A stretch of 64,000 nucleotides of DNA. Origin: DASXZH01 sp963829965. GTDB taxonomy: Bacteria > Armatimonadota > Fimbriimonadia > Fimbriimonadales > Fimbriimonadaceae. The notes under the pieces are model-generated. The model did not search any database. It worked only from the letters and a program-made list of their open reading frames with translations, and had not been told where the DNA came from. The stretch is from contig CAWHLK010000044.1 of NCBI GenBank assembly GCA_963829965.1, positions 62,001 through 126,000 of the forward strand. The letters run 5' to 3'. A program made the translations under genes and the position numbers. Each line of letters opens with the position of its first letter. Position 1 is the stretch's first letter. Positions 30,101 through 38,890 of the stretch are shown piece after piece.

Positions 30101-30862
30101 AATCGCAATGACGCCCGAGAGGCCGCCCGGTATGTTCTGTTCACCCCAGGTGTTGTCTCCCCAACCCACTACAGCCCCGTCTGCAAGTAGCGCGAAGGAA
30201 CAGTTGTAACCTGCGGCAATGGCAACCACATTTTGCAGACCGTTTGGAATGATCGTCTCACCCGCCGAGTCGTCCCCCCAGGCTACAACGGTTCCGTTTG
30301 AAAGCAGGGCAAGCGCATGCTCGTGCCCTGCCGAAACGGCAATAACATTCGCAAGGCCTGTGGGAACTGTCGACTCACCTACCGAGTTGTCGCCCCAGGC
30401 CACCACGGTGCCGTTGTCTTCCAATGCCAGGGAGAATAGATCGCCTGCAGAAACGGCGATAACATCGTTAAGTCCGGCCGGGACGTTGGCCTGTCCATTC
30501 GCATTATTTCCCCAGGCCACGACGGTTCCATTGTCTTTTAGGGCTAGAGCGGTGATGTTTAGGCATGATATCTGGGTGAAATCGTTGCCGCTTGGGGGAG
30601 CCGTAACATTGTCAGAGTTAATTCCATAGGCCTTGATGCTCCCATTTGTCAGCAGAACTTCCGTGACGCTTTGTCCAGAAGCCACCTGCTTTACATTGGT
30701 TAAACCGGAGGGACCGCTAACCGCGGTGTTATGCGAATCAGTGGACCAACCGGTGACTTGGGAAAATGCGGGTTGGCATACGAGTGTGCCTAATAGAACC
30801 GACAGGACAACGGTGGCACGCTTGGACATTCTTGCAAACTTGGGGGATCGAGATTTGTTCAT
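27161..30862 (-). CDS. Secreted RCC1-propeller / Ig-like repeat protein, two compensating frameshifts
   Basis: This is a close tandem paralogue of the intact gene at 30913-34572. From ATG 30862 a basic N-terminus and signal peptide (ATVVLSVLLGTLVCQPAFSQ) lead into RCC1-type repeats of the form NGTVVAWGD...G...VP.GL. The frame breaks at TAG 29927, where one base is missing from the GGGTTT run at about 29944-29950. It continues to about 28676, where one extra G in GGG (28675-28677) must be removed to join GADSASFSFITPSVG. The original frame then runs to 27161 through a series of Ig-like domains. The restored protein is about 1233 aa, close to the paralogue's 1219. The breakpoints were located by alignment to that paralogue by eye. 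Confidence 0.8.
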
Positions 30863-30912
30863 GATGTTTCTTCAAGAAAAAGGGGCAGTCCGATTCAAAC
30901 CGGACGGCGGGC

Positions 30913-33900
30913 CTAGGATTTAACTGTTAGGGTTGCCTCCGCGATGCTGCCGTTGTAAGTGCCTGTGATCGTTGCCGAGGTGTTGGATGTAACCGCTTTA
31001 GTGGGTGCCGTGAACTCTACTTGGCTCTGGCCCGCGGGGATGTTGACCGTGGCGGGAACTGCGCAGCTCGAACTGCTGGAACTGAGGCTTACGACTGCGC
31101 CCGCGGGACCGGCGGGACCAGTCAGTTTCACCGTGACGTTTGCGCCCGACCCTCCCGTTACAGAGGTGGGGGTCGTCACCAAATCCAGAGACGCTGGATT
31201 GACTGTGATTCCCGCGATCTTTGAAGTGGTGTTCAGCGTCGCGGTTAACGTCACCTGCGTGGAAGCGTTGACCCCCGAGGTGGTCACCGCGAAGCTGGCG
31301 GTGGCGGCGCCGGATGTAACCGTCACTGAAGCGGGAACGCTTGCGACTGGGCTGTTGCCCGAAGACAGGTTCACCACGACTCCCGAAGATCCCGCCGGCC
31401 CGCTAAGGCTTACAGTCCCCAGAGAGTTCGTCCCTGCCGAGACCGTCGTTCGCGAAAGAGAGACGCTGTTCAGTGCTGCCGGAGTCAGGGTTGTGCTGGC
31501 ACTCACCGAAGAGCTGCCGATCTTGGCCGTAACCTTCACTGGGGTTGAGGTGTTCACGCCGCTTGTTTTCTGAACGTACCAATAGCTTGAGGAGCCGGCC
31601 GGGACTTTAACCGAAGTGGGAGTCACCAAGGCGGCATTGTTCGAGCTCAACATCACGGTGACGCCGCTGGATCCTGCGGAACTGGCGAGGAACACGCCGA
31701 CCTCCTCCGAAGTCCCCCCTTGAACGGTCGGCTGGACAACTAGCTCGGAGAGCGAAGTGGGAAGAACCGTAACCGTCCCCGCTTGCGAAGCCGAGCCGAT
31801 TTTCGCTGTTACCGTCGTCGGGGTGTTTGAGTTAACCGCCTTCGTCTTCAGCAAGAACGAGTAAGTGGAAGATCCGGCAGGAATGGTAATCGAAGCGGGA
31901 ACCGTTACCGCCGACGTGCTCGCCAAAAGGCTTACCTTTTGCCCACCCGTAGCCGCCTTCCCGCTAAGCTCGACGGTTGCTTCCGTGCTGTCGCCGCCCA
32001 GAATCGCGTTCGGTGAAATCGTCATCCGTGAAACTGCGGGCGGCGTGATGGTCACGACCGCCCCGACCGAGCCCGCGTTGAAGGAAGCAGTCACCGTTTC
32101 TTGAGTGGAAGTGCTCACCGCAGAGGAAGTGGCCGTAAAGTTCACTGAGGATTGGCCCGCCGGAACAAGCACGGTGGCAGGAAGGCTAAGTGGCCCAGTC
32201 CCTGAGATCGAAACGACGTCGCCCGACAGCCCCGCCGTATCGTACAAGGTCACCGTAAAGCCCGTAGTGGCTCCGCCAACTATTGTCGCGGGATAAGCGG
32301 TGATTGATTGGATCACCGAGGGCTCGACGTTGAAAGACTGGGTCACCGCGCTTTGCCCCAGGGTCGCCGTTACGGACTGCGCAGTAGTAGCCCCCACGGA
32401 CGGAGCCAAAATGATGAAACTGGCCGAACTTGTTCCGGCCGCAAAGCTCAATGTGGATGGCAAGTTAGCCGGTCCAGTTCCGGAAATCGTCGCCGATGCT
32501 CCTGAACTGGGGACGTTACCGCTTAGGGTTACCGTACAAGTCTCGTTGTTTCCCTCGTAGACGCTTGCTGCTGAGAACTGGACGTTCGAAACCGTCAATG
32601 GACTGATTGTGAGCGTAGTCGTCTCGCTCGCGCCGTTGAGGGTTGCTGTGATCGTTTGTGTTGACTGATTCGTCACTGAGTTGGTCTGTAACTGAAATGA
32701 TTGCGAGACAGCACCAGGGGGTATTACGATAGCTAGCGGCAGGGCTAACGGCCCGGTACCCGAAATGGTAACACTTTCACCCCCGGCCGGCGCCGCTGGG
32801 CTCACGGTGACGGTCACGTTGGAGACCGTGCCCGGCGCAATGCTCGGGTTGTCCAGGTAAATGTTGGTCACAGCGGGGGGAGCAATGGCGAGCACGCCCC
32901 ACCCCGTAGCGGCAATTGCCGTACAACCGGTAAACCCAGTGGGAGGAACGTTCCCATTGGAGCCCCAAATCTGCACCGTTCCGTTAGAAAGAAGCGCCGA
33001 GCTGAAAAAGAACCCGCCCTGAGCTTGAGTCACGCCGCTTAGGCCCGTCGGAACGCTACTCTCCCCGGCCAGGTTATCTCCCCAAGCGGTTACGGTTCCA
33101 TTAGAGAGCAGCGCAACGGTCTGTTCAAACCCACATGAGACAGAAGCCACCTTGGCCAGACCATTGGGGAGCGTTGTTTGGCCATATGTGTCATCACCCC
33201 ACGCGACGAGGGTGCCATTGTCTTGCAGGGCCATGCCGAATTCATTGCCGGCGGCGATTGACTTTACATTGGTGATGCCGGAAATGCCAACAAGCCCAAG
33301 GGAACTGGGGTTGCCCCAGCCTACAAGGGTCCCGTTAGCGAGCAGCGCAATCGAAAAATCTGTTCCGCAAACAATGGCCTTAACGTTCAGCAACCCGTTT
33401 GGGATGTTAACTTGGCCCGCCGTGTCGTCGCCCCATCCGACAACGGTTCCATCATCTAAGAGAGCGAGTGCGAAGTTCTCTCCGCAGGCAATCGACTGAA
33501 CTCCTTCCAGATCCGTTGGAACCAGAGTGCCTGCCGAGCCCCAAGATATGGGAATCCCGTTGGTTGTGAGGGCAAGGCTTGTGTCATACCCTGTCGCAAT
33601 TGCCTTCACTGGTTCGGAGTAAGGAACCGTCGATTCGTCAAAGGTGTTGTCTCGCCAAGCTACTGCGGATTGCGAGCCCACGATCACCATCGTCTGCCCC
33701 CAACCGGCAGCTATGGCAGTTACACCGCCCAGATTCGGGGGCACGTCGGTTTCTCCGTCGTCGTCTTCACCCCAAGCCACAACTGTACCATCGGATTTGA
33801 GAGCTACTACGGCGCCTTCTTTGCTAGTCGAAATAGCAATAACCCCCGAAAGCCCCACAGGTATGTTCTGTTCGCCGTACGTGTTATCGCCCCATCCAAC

Positions 33901-34572
33901 AACGGTGCCGTTGGCGAGCAGCGCGAAGGAACAACCGGCGCCTGCCGCGATCGCAACGACATTGGCCAGACCGTTCGGGACGACCGTTTCACCTGCAGAA
34001 TCGTCCCCCCAAGCTACGACGGTTCCGTCTGAATGCAGCGCAAGCGCATGTTCGTCCCCTGCCGAAACGGCAACGACATGGGCTAGACCGGTGGGAATCG
34101 TGGTTTCGCCAACCGAATTATCCCCCCAAGCAACGACCGTGCCGTCGTCTTTTAGCGCCATTGAAAAGAGGTCACCCGCAGAAACCGCGATTACGTTGCT
34201 AAGCCCGGCCGGGACCTCAGCTTGCCCATAGAAGTCCCAGCCCCAGGCCACTACGGTGCCGTTATCCTTTAAGGCGAGAACGGAAGTGTCCAGACAAGAA
34301 ACCTGGGTAAAGTCATTTCCGCTAGGAACCGCTCCATCATTGTTCGAAGGGAACCCATAAGCCCGTATGCTCCCATTGTTTAGAAGCTCGAATGAGACGT
34401 TTTGCCCTGAGGCGATCTGTTTTACATTGGTTAGCCCCTCAGGTCCAGTAACCGCCTCGTTACCGGTGTCCGAAGTCCAACCGGTAACCTGTGAAAATGC
34501 TGGTCGACAGAAGACTAAGCCCAATAGGAGTGCGATAGCGAGAACAATGCGCTTTGAGATTCTTGCAAACAT
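30913..34572 (-). CDS. Secreted RCC1-propeller / Ig-like repeat protein, 1219 aa, intact
   Basis: From ATG 34572 (AGGA upstream) the signal peptide (RIVLAIALLLGLVFCRPAFSQ) precedes roughly 13 RCC1-like repeats over residues ~30-560. Each is about 35-41 aa, with a DGTVVAWGDNS.GE..VP.GL pattern and alternating VIAVSAG.....AL strands, predicting one or two seven-bladed propellers. From ~570 to the end follow seven to eight Ig-like domains of about 85 aa with recurring VVGG/ISAG starts and VP..V.VPAG..S..F middles. There is no recognised anchor. It is likely a surface adhesin or matrix protein. It lies directly downstream of the second BTAD regulator and has a well-formed promoter with SARP-type repeats. 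The gene after it is its tandem duplicate, 50 bp away. Confidence 0.85.
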   Translation of the reverse strand: MFARISKRIVLAIALLLGLVFCRPAFSQVTGWTSDTGNEAVTGPEGLTNVKQIASGQNVSFELLNNGSIRAYGFPSNNDGAVPSGNDFTQVSCLDTSVLALKDNGTVVAWGWDFYGQAEVPAGLSNVIAVSAGDLFSMALKDDGTVVAWGDNSVGETTIPTGLAHVVAVSAGDEHALALHSDGTVVAWGDDSAGETVVPNGLANVVAIAAGAGCSFALLANGTVVGWGDNTYGEQNIPVGLSGVIAISTSKEGAVVALKSDGTVVAWGEDDDGETDVPPNLGGVTAIAAGWGQTMVIVGSQSAVAWRDNTFDESTVPYSEPVKAIATGYDTSLALTTNGIPISWGSAGTLVPTDLEGVQSIACGENFALALLDDGTVVGWGDDTAGQVNIPNGLLNVKAIVCGTDFSIALLANGTLVGWGNPSSLGLVGISGITNVKSIAAGNEFGMALQDNGTLVAWGDDTYGQTTLPNGLAKVASVSCGFEQTVALLSNGTVTAWGDNLAGESSVPTGLSGVTQAQGGFFFSSALLSNGTVQIWGSNGNVPPTGFTGCTAIAATGWGVLAIAPPAVTNIYLDNPSIAPGTVSNVTVTVSPAAPAGGESVTISGTGPLALPLAIVIPPGAVSQSFQLQTNSVTNQSTQTITATLNGASETTTLTISPLTVSNVQFSAASVYEGNNETCTVTLSGNVPSSGASATISGTGPANLPSTLSFAAGTSSASFIILAPSVGATTAQSVTATLGQSAVTQSFNVEPSVIQSITAYPATIVGGATTGFTVTLYDTAGLSGDVVSISGTGPLSLPATVLVPAGQSSVNFTATSSAVSTSTQETVTASFNAGSVGAVVTITPPAVSRMTISPNAILGGDSTEATVELSGKAATGGQKVSLLASTSAVTVPASITIPAGSSTYSFLLKTKAVNSNTPTTVTAKIGSASQAGTVTVLPTSLSELVVQPTVQGGTSEEVGVFLASSAGSSGVTVMLSSNNAALVTPTSVKVPAGSSSYWYVQKTSGVNTSTPVKVTAKIGSSSVSASTTLTPAALNSVSLSRTTVSAGTNSLGTVSLSGPAGSSGVVVNLSSGNSPVASVPASVTVTSGAATASFAVTTSGVNASTQVTLTATLNTTSKIAGITVNPASLDLVTTPTSVTGGSGANVTVKLTGPAGPAGAVVSLSSSSSSCAVPATVNIPAGQSQVEFTAPTKAVTSNTSATITGTYNGSIAEATLTVKS

Positions 34573-34652
34573 GAAGAGAGTTCCTTTGAGCTCAGCACAA
34601 CGAGCGCAAAGATCCCTGCGACAGATTCAGCCTGAGCCCACGACTCCATGTT

Positions 34653-34681
34653 ATTGTAAAGGTGTGACAACAGCGTGACAA
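34653..34681 (-). promoter_or_regulatory. Sigma-70 promoter with tandem TTGTCAC heptamers (SARP-type site)
   Basis: On the minus strand TTGTCAC (34681-34675) and TTGTCAC (34670-34664) are identical heptamers with a 4-bp gap, an 11-bp period. The first contains TTGTCA as a -35 element, and exactly 17 bp later is TACAAT (34658-34653) as -10. The second heptamer lies in the spacer, 5 bp before the -10. Transcription would start near 34646, giving a ~75-base leader to the RCC1 gene at 34572. Heptameric direct repeats at 11 bp overlapping the -35 are the hallmark of SARP-controlled promoters, and a SARP-like gene ends 24 bp upstream. Confidence 0.65.
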
Positions 34682-34704
34682 ACGGCGCGGGCTTTGCAAA
34701 AGCC

Positions 34705-37572
34705 TTATTCACAATACAAGTTCAGGTCCAGCACAGCTTCCGCTCCACAAGCCTGGAGGTGGGATCGGGCATCTCGGTGAAAGCGCTCCGACTCCGAGAA
34801 TGCTCCGCGCCTTTTGGCTGCCTCACCCCGAAGAAGGCTCACGTGAGCGAGGCCCAAACGGTCGCCGACTACCCGGTACTCAGCATCGCCTAACTCGCAG
34901 TGCCTTTCCATACCCTGGAGGTCGCCCTCCCGCAGGCAAAGCTCCGCCAGATATTGCTGCGCCGACCCCGCGCCCTGTCGATGCCCGTGGTTTGCTAGAA
35001 TATCCCCACCAGCCTTGAGTCGTTTGCGAGCTTCCTCTGTTTGGCCAGTCTTCGTGAGGACCCTGCCCATTGTGACTTCCGCCCAAGCCGTAGCAATGGG
35101 ATCGGGTTGCTCGGAAAGCAGTTCAATCGCTTTTTCCACCTGGAACCGCGCTTCCTCCAGCTGGTCCAAGTAAATGAGAGCGATCGCGAGCGTGTCCCGG
35201 GAGATTGCCTCCAGATAGGCGTTGTTCATGGGCACAATTTCGGCGACTACCGCCCTGAGAATACGCTCAGCCTCCTCAAACTGGCCACGGCAGATGTAAA
35301 CCAAAGCCAAATTAGAAGGAACGGTCGTAGACCAATGCCCCAATCCGGCAGTTCGGGCGACTTCCATGCATCGAAGATAGAACCCTTCAGCCGACGGCAA
35401 ATCGCCGCGCTCGGTTGCGCAACGCGCCGCGCCAAAGAGCGCGTATGCAAAGTCCGAAGTTGGCGCCGCGTCTTGAGCCAAAAAGAGATCGAACCATTCG
35501 GTCGCTCCCAGGTGGTGGCCCTTGATGCTCCAAAATCTCCATAGGTTTGCGCATAGCTTTATGCCAAGCTCCCGATCTTCGGTTGACGCAAATTGCAATG
35601 CGTGGTGGATGTTTCCGTGCTCGCGCCCCAACCGGTCCATCCAATAGAACTGATCCTCCGAAAGCGAGTGCTTTGCGGCGGTTTGGCTGAGTTCGAGAAG
35701 CGCATCCGACATTCTTCGCAGCAACATGTTGGCTCTGGCGGGATCTTGGAGGTTTTCTGCGAATTCCCGGATCGAGATCAGCATATTGAACCGCATCTCC
35801 GGCTCGGTGGGCACGCTCTGTACGAGCGAGTTTTCGCACAGTTCCTCCAGCGCGCCGAGCAAGCCCGGCTCCTTTGAGACTTGTTGCGCCAGTTGCAGCG
35901 TCCAGCCGTCCCGGAACACGGATAGGTCCAGCAGAACCTGCTGAGCTTTCCTGCTCAAGTGGTCGTAGTTCCATTCGATCGTACTGAGCAGACTCCGGTG
36001 GCGAGGTTCGATATCTGCCCGCCGGCTCACTAAGAACTCGAATCTCTTCGAAAGCTGGGCGAGCATTTCCGTGCTCGACAGCATCCCTGCCCGCGAGGCC
36101 GCCAGGTGGATGGCCAGCGGCATCCGGTCCAGTAAATTGACTATTCCCAGGACACGATCCAACTCTTCGGGACTTTGTGAAACCGTAAACCGGGCCCTTT
36201 GCGCGACTTGGCAGAACAGTTCTGCTGCCGCCTCCGCCGTAAGGGCAGGCACATTGAACACTTGCTCGCCTTCCAGCTTGAGTTTCCGCCGGGAAGTGAG
36301 AAGCAGCTTAAGCGATCCACATCGTTCCAACAGCCTCCGAACATAGTGGGCGCCACCGTCGGCAAACTGCTCGAGGTTGTCCAAAATGAGGAGAGCCGGG
36401 CGGTCGCCTAGCGCGGCGCTCAAGAACTCAAAGAATTCACCGCCATGGGCCGCGATCCCTAAGGCGTCCTGGATCGCGGCCCCAATCAGTCTGGGATTGT
36501 CGATGCCGGCCAGAGGCACAAACCATACTCTGCCCTCAAAGGGCTCAAATAGCCGTCGGCCGGTTTCCAATGCAAGCTCGGTCTTTCCAATCCCTCCCGG
36601 CCCCGTCAATGTCGTGAAACGTCCCGCGCCGGATGGCGAAAGAAAGCGGGCGATCTCCTCTATCTCGGCCTGCCTGCCTACAAGCGAAGAGAGTGCCGCG
36701 GGCAAAGGGCGGCCAACTGCGGAATTCGTGGCAATGTCCGAGGACTCGACAGCAACAGGGCGCGAGGAGTCCAAAATCCGAAGAAGTCGGTCGGTAGGAC
36801 CGGTCCCCAGCGTCTTACGGTAGCTTCTGTCCAACTCGCTCAGATGCGAAATAGCTTCCTTGCGCCGATCAAGCTTAACCAATAGCTTTAGCAGTTCGCC
36901 CTGCACAGCTTCGCTAAAGATGTTGACGGAAGCCGCCTTCTTCGCAAAAATGATCGCACGGTTCGCATCTCCCACTTCCGCGCAGATATTAGCGGCCTCG
37001 ATGAACCGCCAGGACACCCGGGTCCGCCAGTCCTCGCGGACCGCCTCAATCCAGAAATCATCGTAGCCGGGAGCGATCTCGTCCCCAAAGGCCAGCAATT
37101 CCTCCAGGATATTCACCCGGGCGATCGGAGTGGGCGCCACTGCCGCGCGCACGAGGATCTGCTCCGCAATCCGAACATCCACCCCGACCCGGGAGGGATC
37201 GAGGCGAAGCGCCAGATGCTCCGAAATCACCAACTTGTTTTCGCGGCCAAGCGCTTCGTTAAGCCGCTTGAGCTCCTGGCGAAGGCGCGTGCGCGTGACA
37301 TGCAGATAATCGTCCGGCCAAAGGTCGCTGCATATAGCGTCCCTCGAAACCGCACGACCCTGGGCGAGCGCGAGTCGGATGAGTATCAGTGTAGCGCGCC
37401 TAGTTGGAAAATGGTCGACGCTCACATTCGCGCTTTCAACCGAAACGGTACCGAACAAGCGGACCAACCACTCGTATGAGTGGTTGAGGCCACCTAAATC
37501 TTGTCCTGTGGACTTCAACAGTTCTCCAATAACATGGCCATTAGCAGCGCCTGTATTACATTGTGCGCACAT
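34705..37572 (-). CDS. SARP-type transcriptional regulator with BTAD, NB-ARC and TPR domains, 955 aa
   Basis: This has the same architecture as the gene at 6424-9507 but diverged sequence. An N-terminal winged helix (WLVRLFGTVSVE ... RTRLRQELKRLNEALG, residues ~35-120) is followed by BTAD (~125-265). A STAND ATPase has Walker A GPGGIGKTELALE near 320 and Walker B PALLILDNLEQF near 392. C-terminal TPR repeats span ~600-930. The start is uncertain. ATG 37572 is the longest option, while a TTG about 22 codons in, after GGAGAACTG, would begin nearer the DNA-binding domain. It is transcribed toward the RCC1 genes, and the tandem-heptamer promoter just downstream suggests they are its targets. Divergent from the 37726 ORF. 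Confidence 0.87.
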   Translation of the reverse strand: MCAQCNTGAANGHVIGELLKSTGQDLGGLNHSYEWLVRLFGTVSVESANVSVDHFPTRRATLILIRLALAQGRAVSRDAICSDLWPDDYLHVTRTRLRQELKRLNEALGRENKLVISEHLALRLDPSRVGVDVRIAEQILVRAAVAPTPIARVNILEELLAFGDEIAPGYDDFWIEAVREDWRTRVSWRFIEAANICAEVGDANRAIIFAKKAASVNIFSEAVQGELLKLLVKLDRRKEAISHLSELDRSYRKTLGTGPTDRLLRILDSSRPVAVESSDIATNSAVGRPLPAALSSLVGRQAEIEEIARFLSPSGAGRFTTLTGPGGIGKTELALETGRRLFEPFEGRVWFVPLAGIDNPRLIGAAIQDALGIAAHGGEFFEFLSAALGDRPALLILDNLEQFADGGAHYVRRLLERCGSLKLLLTSRRKLKLEGEQVFNVPALTAEAAAELFCQVAQRARFTVSQSPEELDRVLGIVNLLDRMPLAIHLAASRAGMLSSTEMLAQLSKRFEFLVSRRADIEPRHRSLLSTIEWNYDHLSRKAQQVLLDLSVFRDGWTLQLAQQVSKEPGLLGALEELCENSLVQSVPTEPEMRFNMLISIREFAENLQDPARANMLLRRMSDALLELSQTAAKHSLSEDQFYWMDRLGREHGNIHHALQFASTEDRELGIKLCANLWRFWSIKGHHLGATEWFDLFLAQDAAPTSDFAYALFGAARCATERGDLPSAEGFYLRCMEVARTAGLGHWSTTVPSNLALVYICRGQFEEAERILRAVVAEIVPMNNAYLEAISRDTLAIALIYLDQLEEARFQVEKAIELLSEQPDPIATAWAEVTMGRVLTKTGQTEEARKRLKAGGDILANHGHRQGAGSAQQYLAELCLREGDLQGMERHCELGDAEYRVVGDRLGLAHVSLLRGEAAKRRGAFSESERFHRDARSHLQACGAEAVLDLNLYCE

Positions 37573-37725
37573 TCATCGACGCATGCTTTGGACATGCATG
37601 GCCTTTGCTATGTTCGCATTTTTACAGGCAGATGTAATCGGTCGCATGCCGTCGTTTGCGTCATGTAAAACTATGACAAGGAAGAGTTGACTTGGTGTTA
37701 GGGCGAGACGGACGGAAACTAGATC

Positions 37726-38010
37726 GTGGCATGCTTGAGCCCTCTTAGCTTTTCTGTCCAGTTCGCGCGAACCATTCTTGACATGTATGGCAATGAGGAA
37801 TACATCGAGTTCGATCTCATGTCGTTGAATTTCGACGAAGTGCGCACCGTTCTTGAAGTGGGCGGTTTTAGCGTTCGTCGCGACCGGCAACGGTTGACCC
37901 GGATCATCGCGTGCCGCACAGAGCCGAACTTGGCGCCTTCAGTGCACGAGATCGATTCAGTGAAAGTTGACCAAGCGGTGTGGCCTCCCAATCTCTTGAT
38001 GGTGAAGTAA
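37726..38010 (+). CDS. Small ORF resembling the C-terminal tail of a SAM methyltransferase
   Basis: This 94-aa frame opens at GTG 37726; ATG 37783 (MYGNEEYIEFD) is an alternative. It abuts the nitroreductase (stop TAA overlaps its ATG), which supports a real coupled gene. The segment MYGNEEYIEFD...FDEVRTVLEVGGFSVRRD resembles the last strands and helix of class I methyltransferases, where an aromatic/acidic stretch precedes an L...L...GF..V motif. The SAM-binding part is absent, so it would be a remnant or a stand-alone fragment. I cannot assign a function. Confidence 0.4.
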   Translation: MACLSPLSFSVQFARTILDMYGNEEYIEFDLMSLNFDEVRTVLEVGGFSVRRDRQRLTRIIACRTEPNLAPSVHEIDSVKVDQAVWPPNLLMVK

Positions 38011-38582
38011 TGGACGCCCTAGAAGCTCTCGCCTCTCGCCGGGCGGTACGCCGTTTCACCGGAGACATTGTCGAGGAAGAGATCATTCGGGATCTGCTAA
38101 ACATGGCAACCCTTGCTCCAAGCGCAGAAAACGAGCAGCCTTGGTGTTTTACGGTCATCCAAGACGGCGAGATCTTAAGACTTCTCTCGAATCAAGCGAA
38201 GCAGGCAGCTTATGGCAATCGGGGCACCGCGAACGATAAGCCCATCGCGTTTGATCCGGAATTTGACATTTTTTACAATGCCGGCACGCTCGTCATCATT
38301 TGGGCGCGACCCATCGGCAGCCATCCGGAATGGGATTGTTGTTTTGCCGCGGAGAATTTCATGATTGCGGCCCGTGCAATGGGGCTTGGCACTTGCCCCA
38401 TCGGGTTGGCGCTGTCGGCTCTTTCGCTTCCCGAAGTGAAGGATGCTCTCAAAGTTCCTCAAGAGTGCACGGCGATCGTCCCGATCGTTGTTGGATATGC
38501 GCAGTCTTTCCCTCCGATGCCCCCACGACATCCGCTGGAGATCCTCGGCTGGCATCGAGAGAAGGCTCGAGCTTCGGTCTGA
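38010..38582 (+). CDS. Nitroreductase-family flavoprotein
   Basis: This 190-aa FMN-dependent NAD(P)H oxidoreductase has an N-terminal ALASRRAVRRFTGD (the conserved RRS-R-F FMN phosphate-binding segment), NMATLAPSAENEQPWCF, and the C-terminal AARAMGLGTCPIGL motif. ATG 38010 overlaps the preceding stop (TAATG) and begins at the usual family N-terminus; the upstream in-frame GTG 37980 would add ten unlikely residues. The substrate is unknown, and members reduce nitroaromatics, quinones or flavins. It is soluble and homodimeric by family precedent. Confidence 0.85.
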   Translation: MDALEALASRRAVRRFTGDIVEEEIIRDLLNMATLAPSAENEQPWCFTVIQDGEILRLLSNQAKQAAYGNRGTANDKPIAFDPEFDIFYNAGTLVIIWARPIGSHPEWDCCFAAENFMIAARAMGLGTCPIGLALSALSLPEVKDALKVPQECTAIVPIVVGYAQSFPPMPPRHPLEILGWHREKARASV

Positions 38583-38890
38583 ACTTGTTTCCCACGTCCT
38601 CCTGCGGCATCTCCATTCTTGCAATGGGTTTGGATGACATGAAACTGCTGTCTTGAATAACTCGGGTTCTCCACTCAAAATGAGACCATGGATAGGTTCA
38701 AGGGAAAGTTGCTCTAATTACGGGAAAAGCCTTGGACCTCGGAACTCGTGATCGACAAGGGCTGCATTGCCGTATAGCCTCGTAGGTCCGTATCCTCCCT
38801 AAAGATTTGGCAGATTGGTTGGTTACAACGCTTAGGTGACGACTTTCTGGTCGTTTCCAAGGCGGTGACGGAATGTGCCAGGAGAAGGAC
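38583..38890. other. Intergenic region before ppsA
   Basis: These ~308 bp hold no convincing gene. I see only a short ACGAC-TTTCTG-GTCGT inverted repeat near 38838-38853 and the AGGAG ribosome binding site (38880-38884) of the next gene. No terminator or clear promoter was found by eye. Confidence 0.5.

Noticed and set aside
27168..34231. Long open frames antisense to the RCC1/Ig genes (for example 27168-27836, 30959-31573, 33644-34231)
   Set aside because: They mirror the repeat periodicity of the coding strand, have Thr/Val/Pro-rich non-family sequences and no ribosome binding sites; they are compositional shadows.
37581..37597. GCATG-N7-CATGC inverted repeat upstream of the second BTAD gene
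   Set aside because: The arms are only 5 bp and the region is rich in overlapping CATG/GCATGC matches, so it could easily arise by chance.
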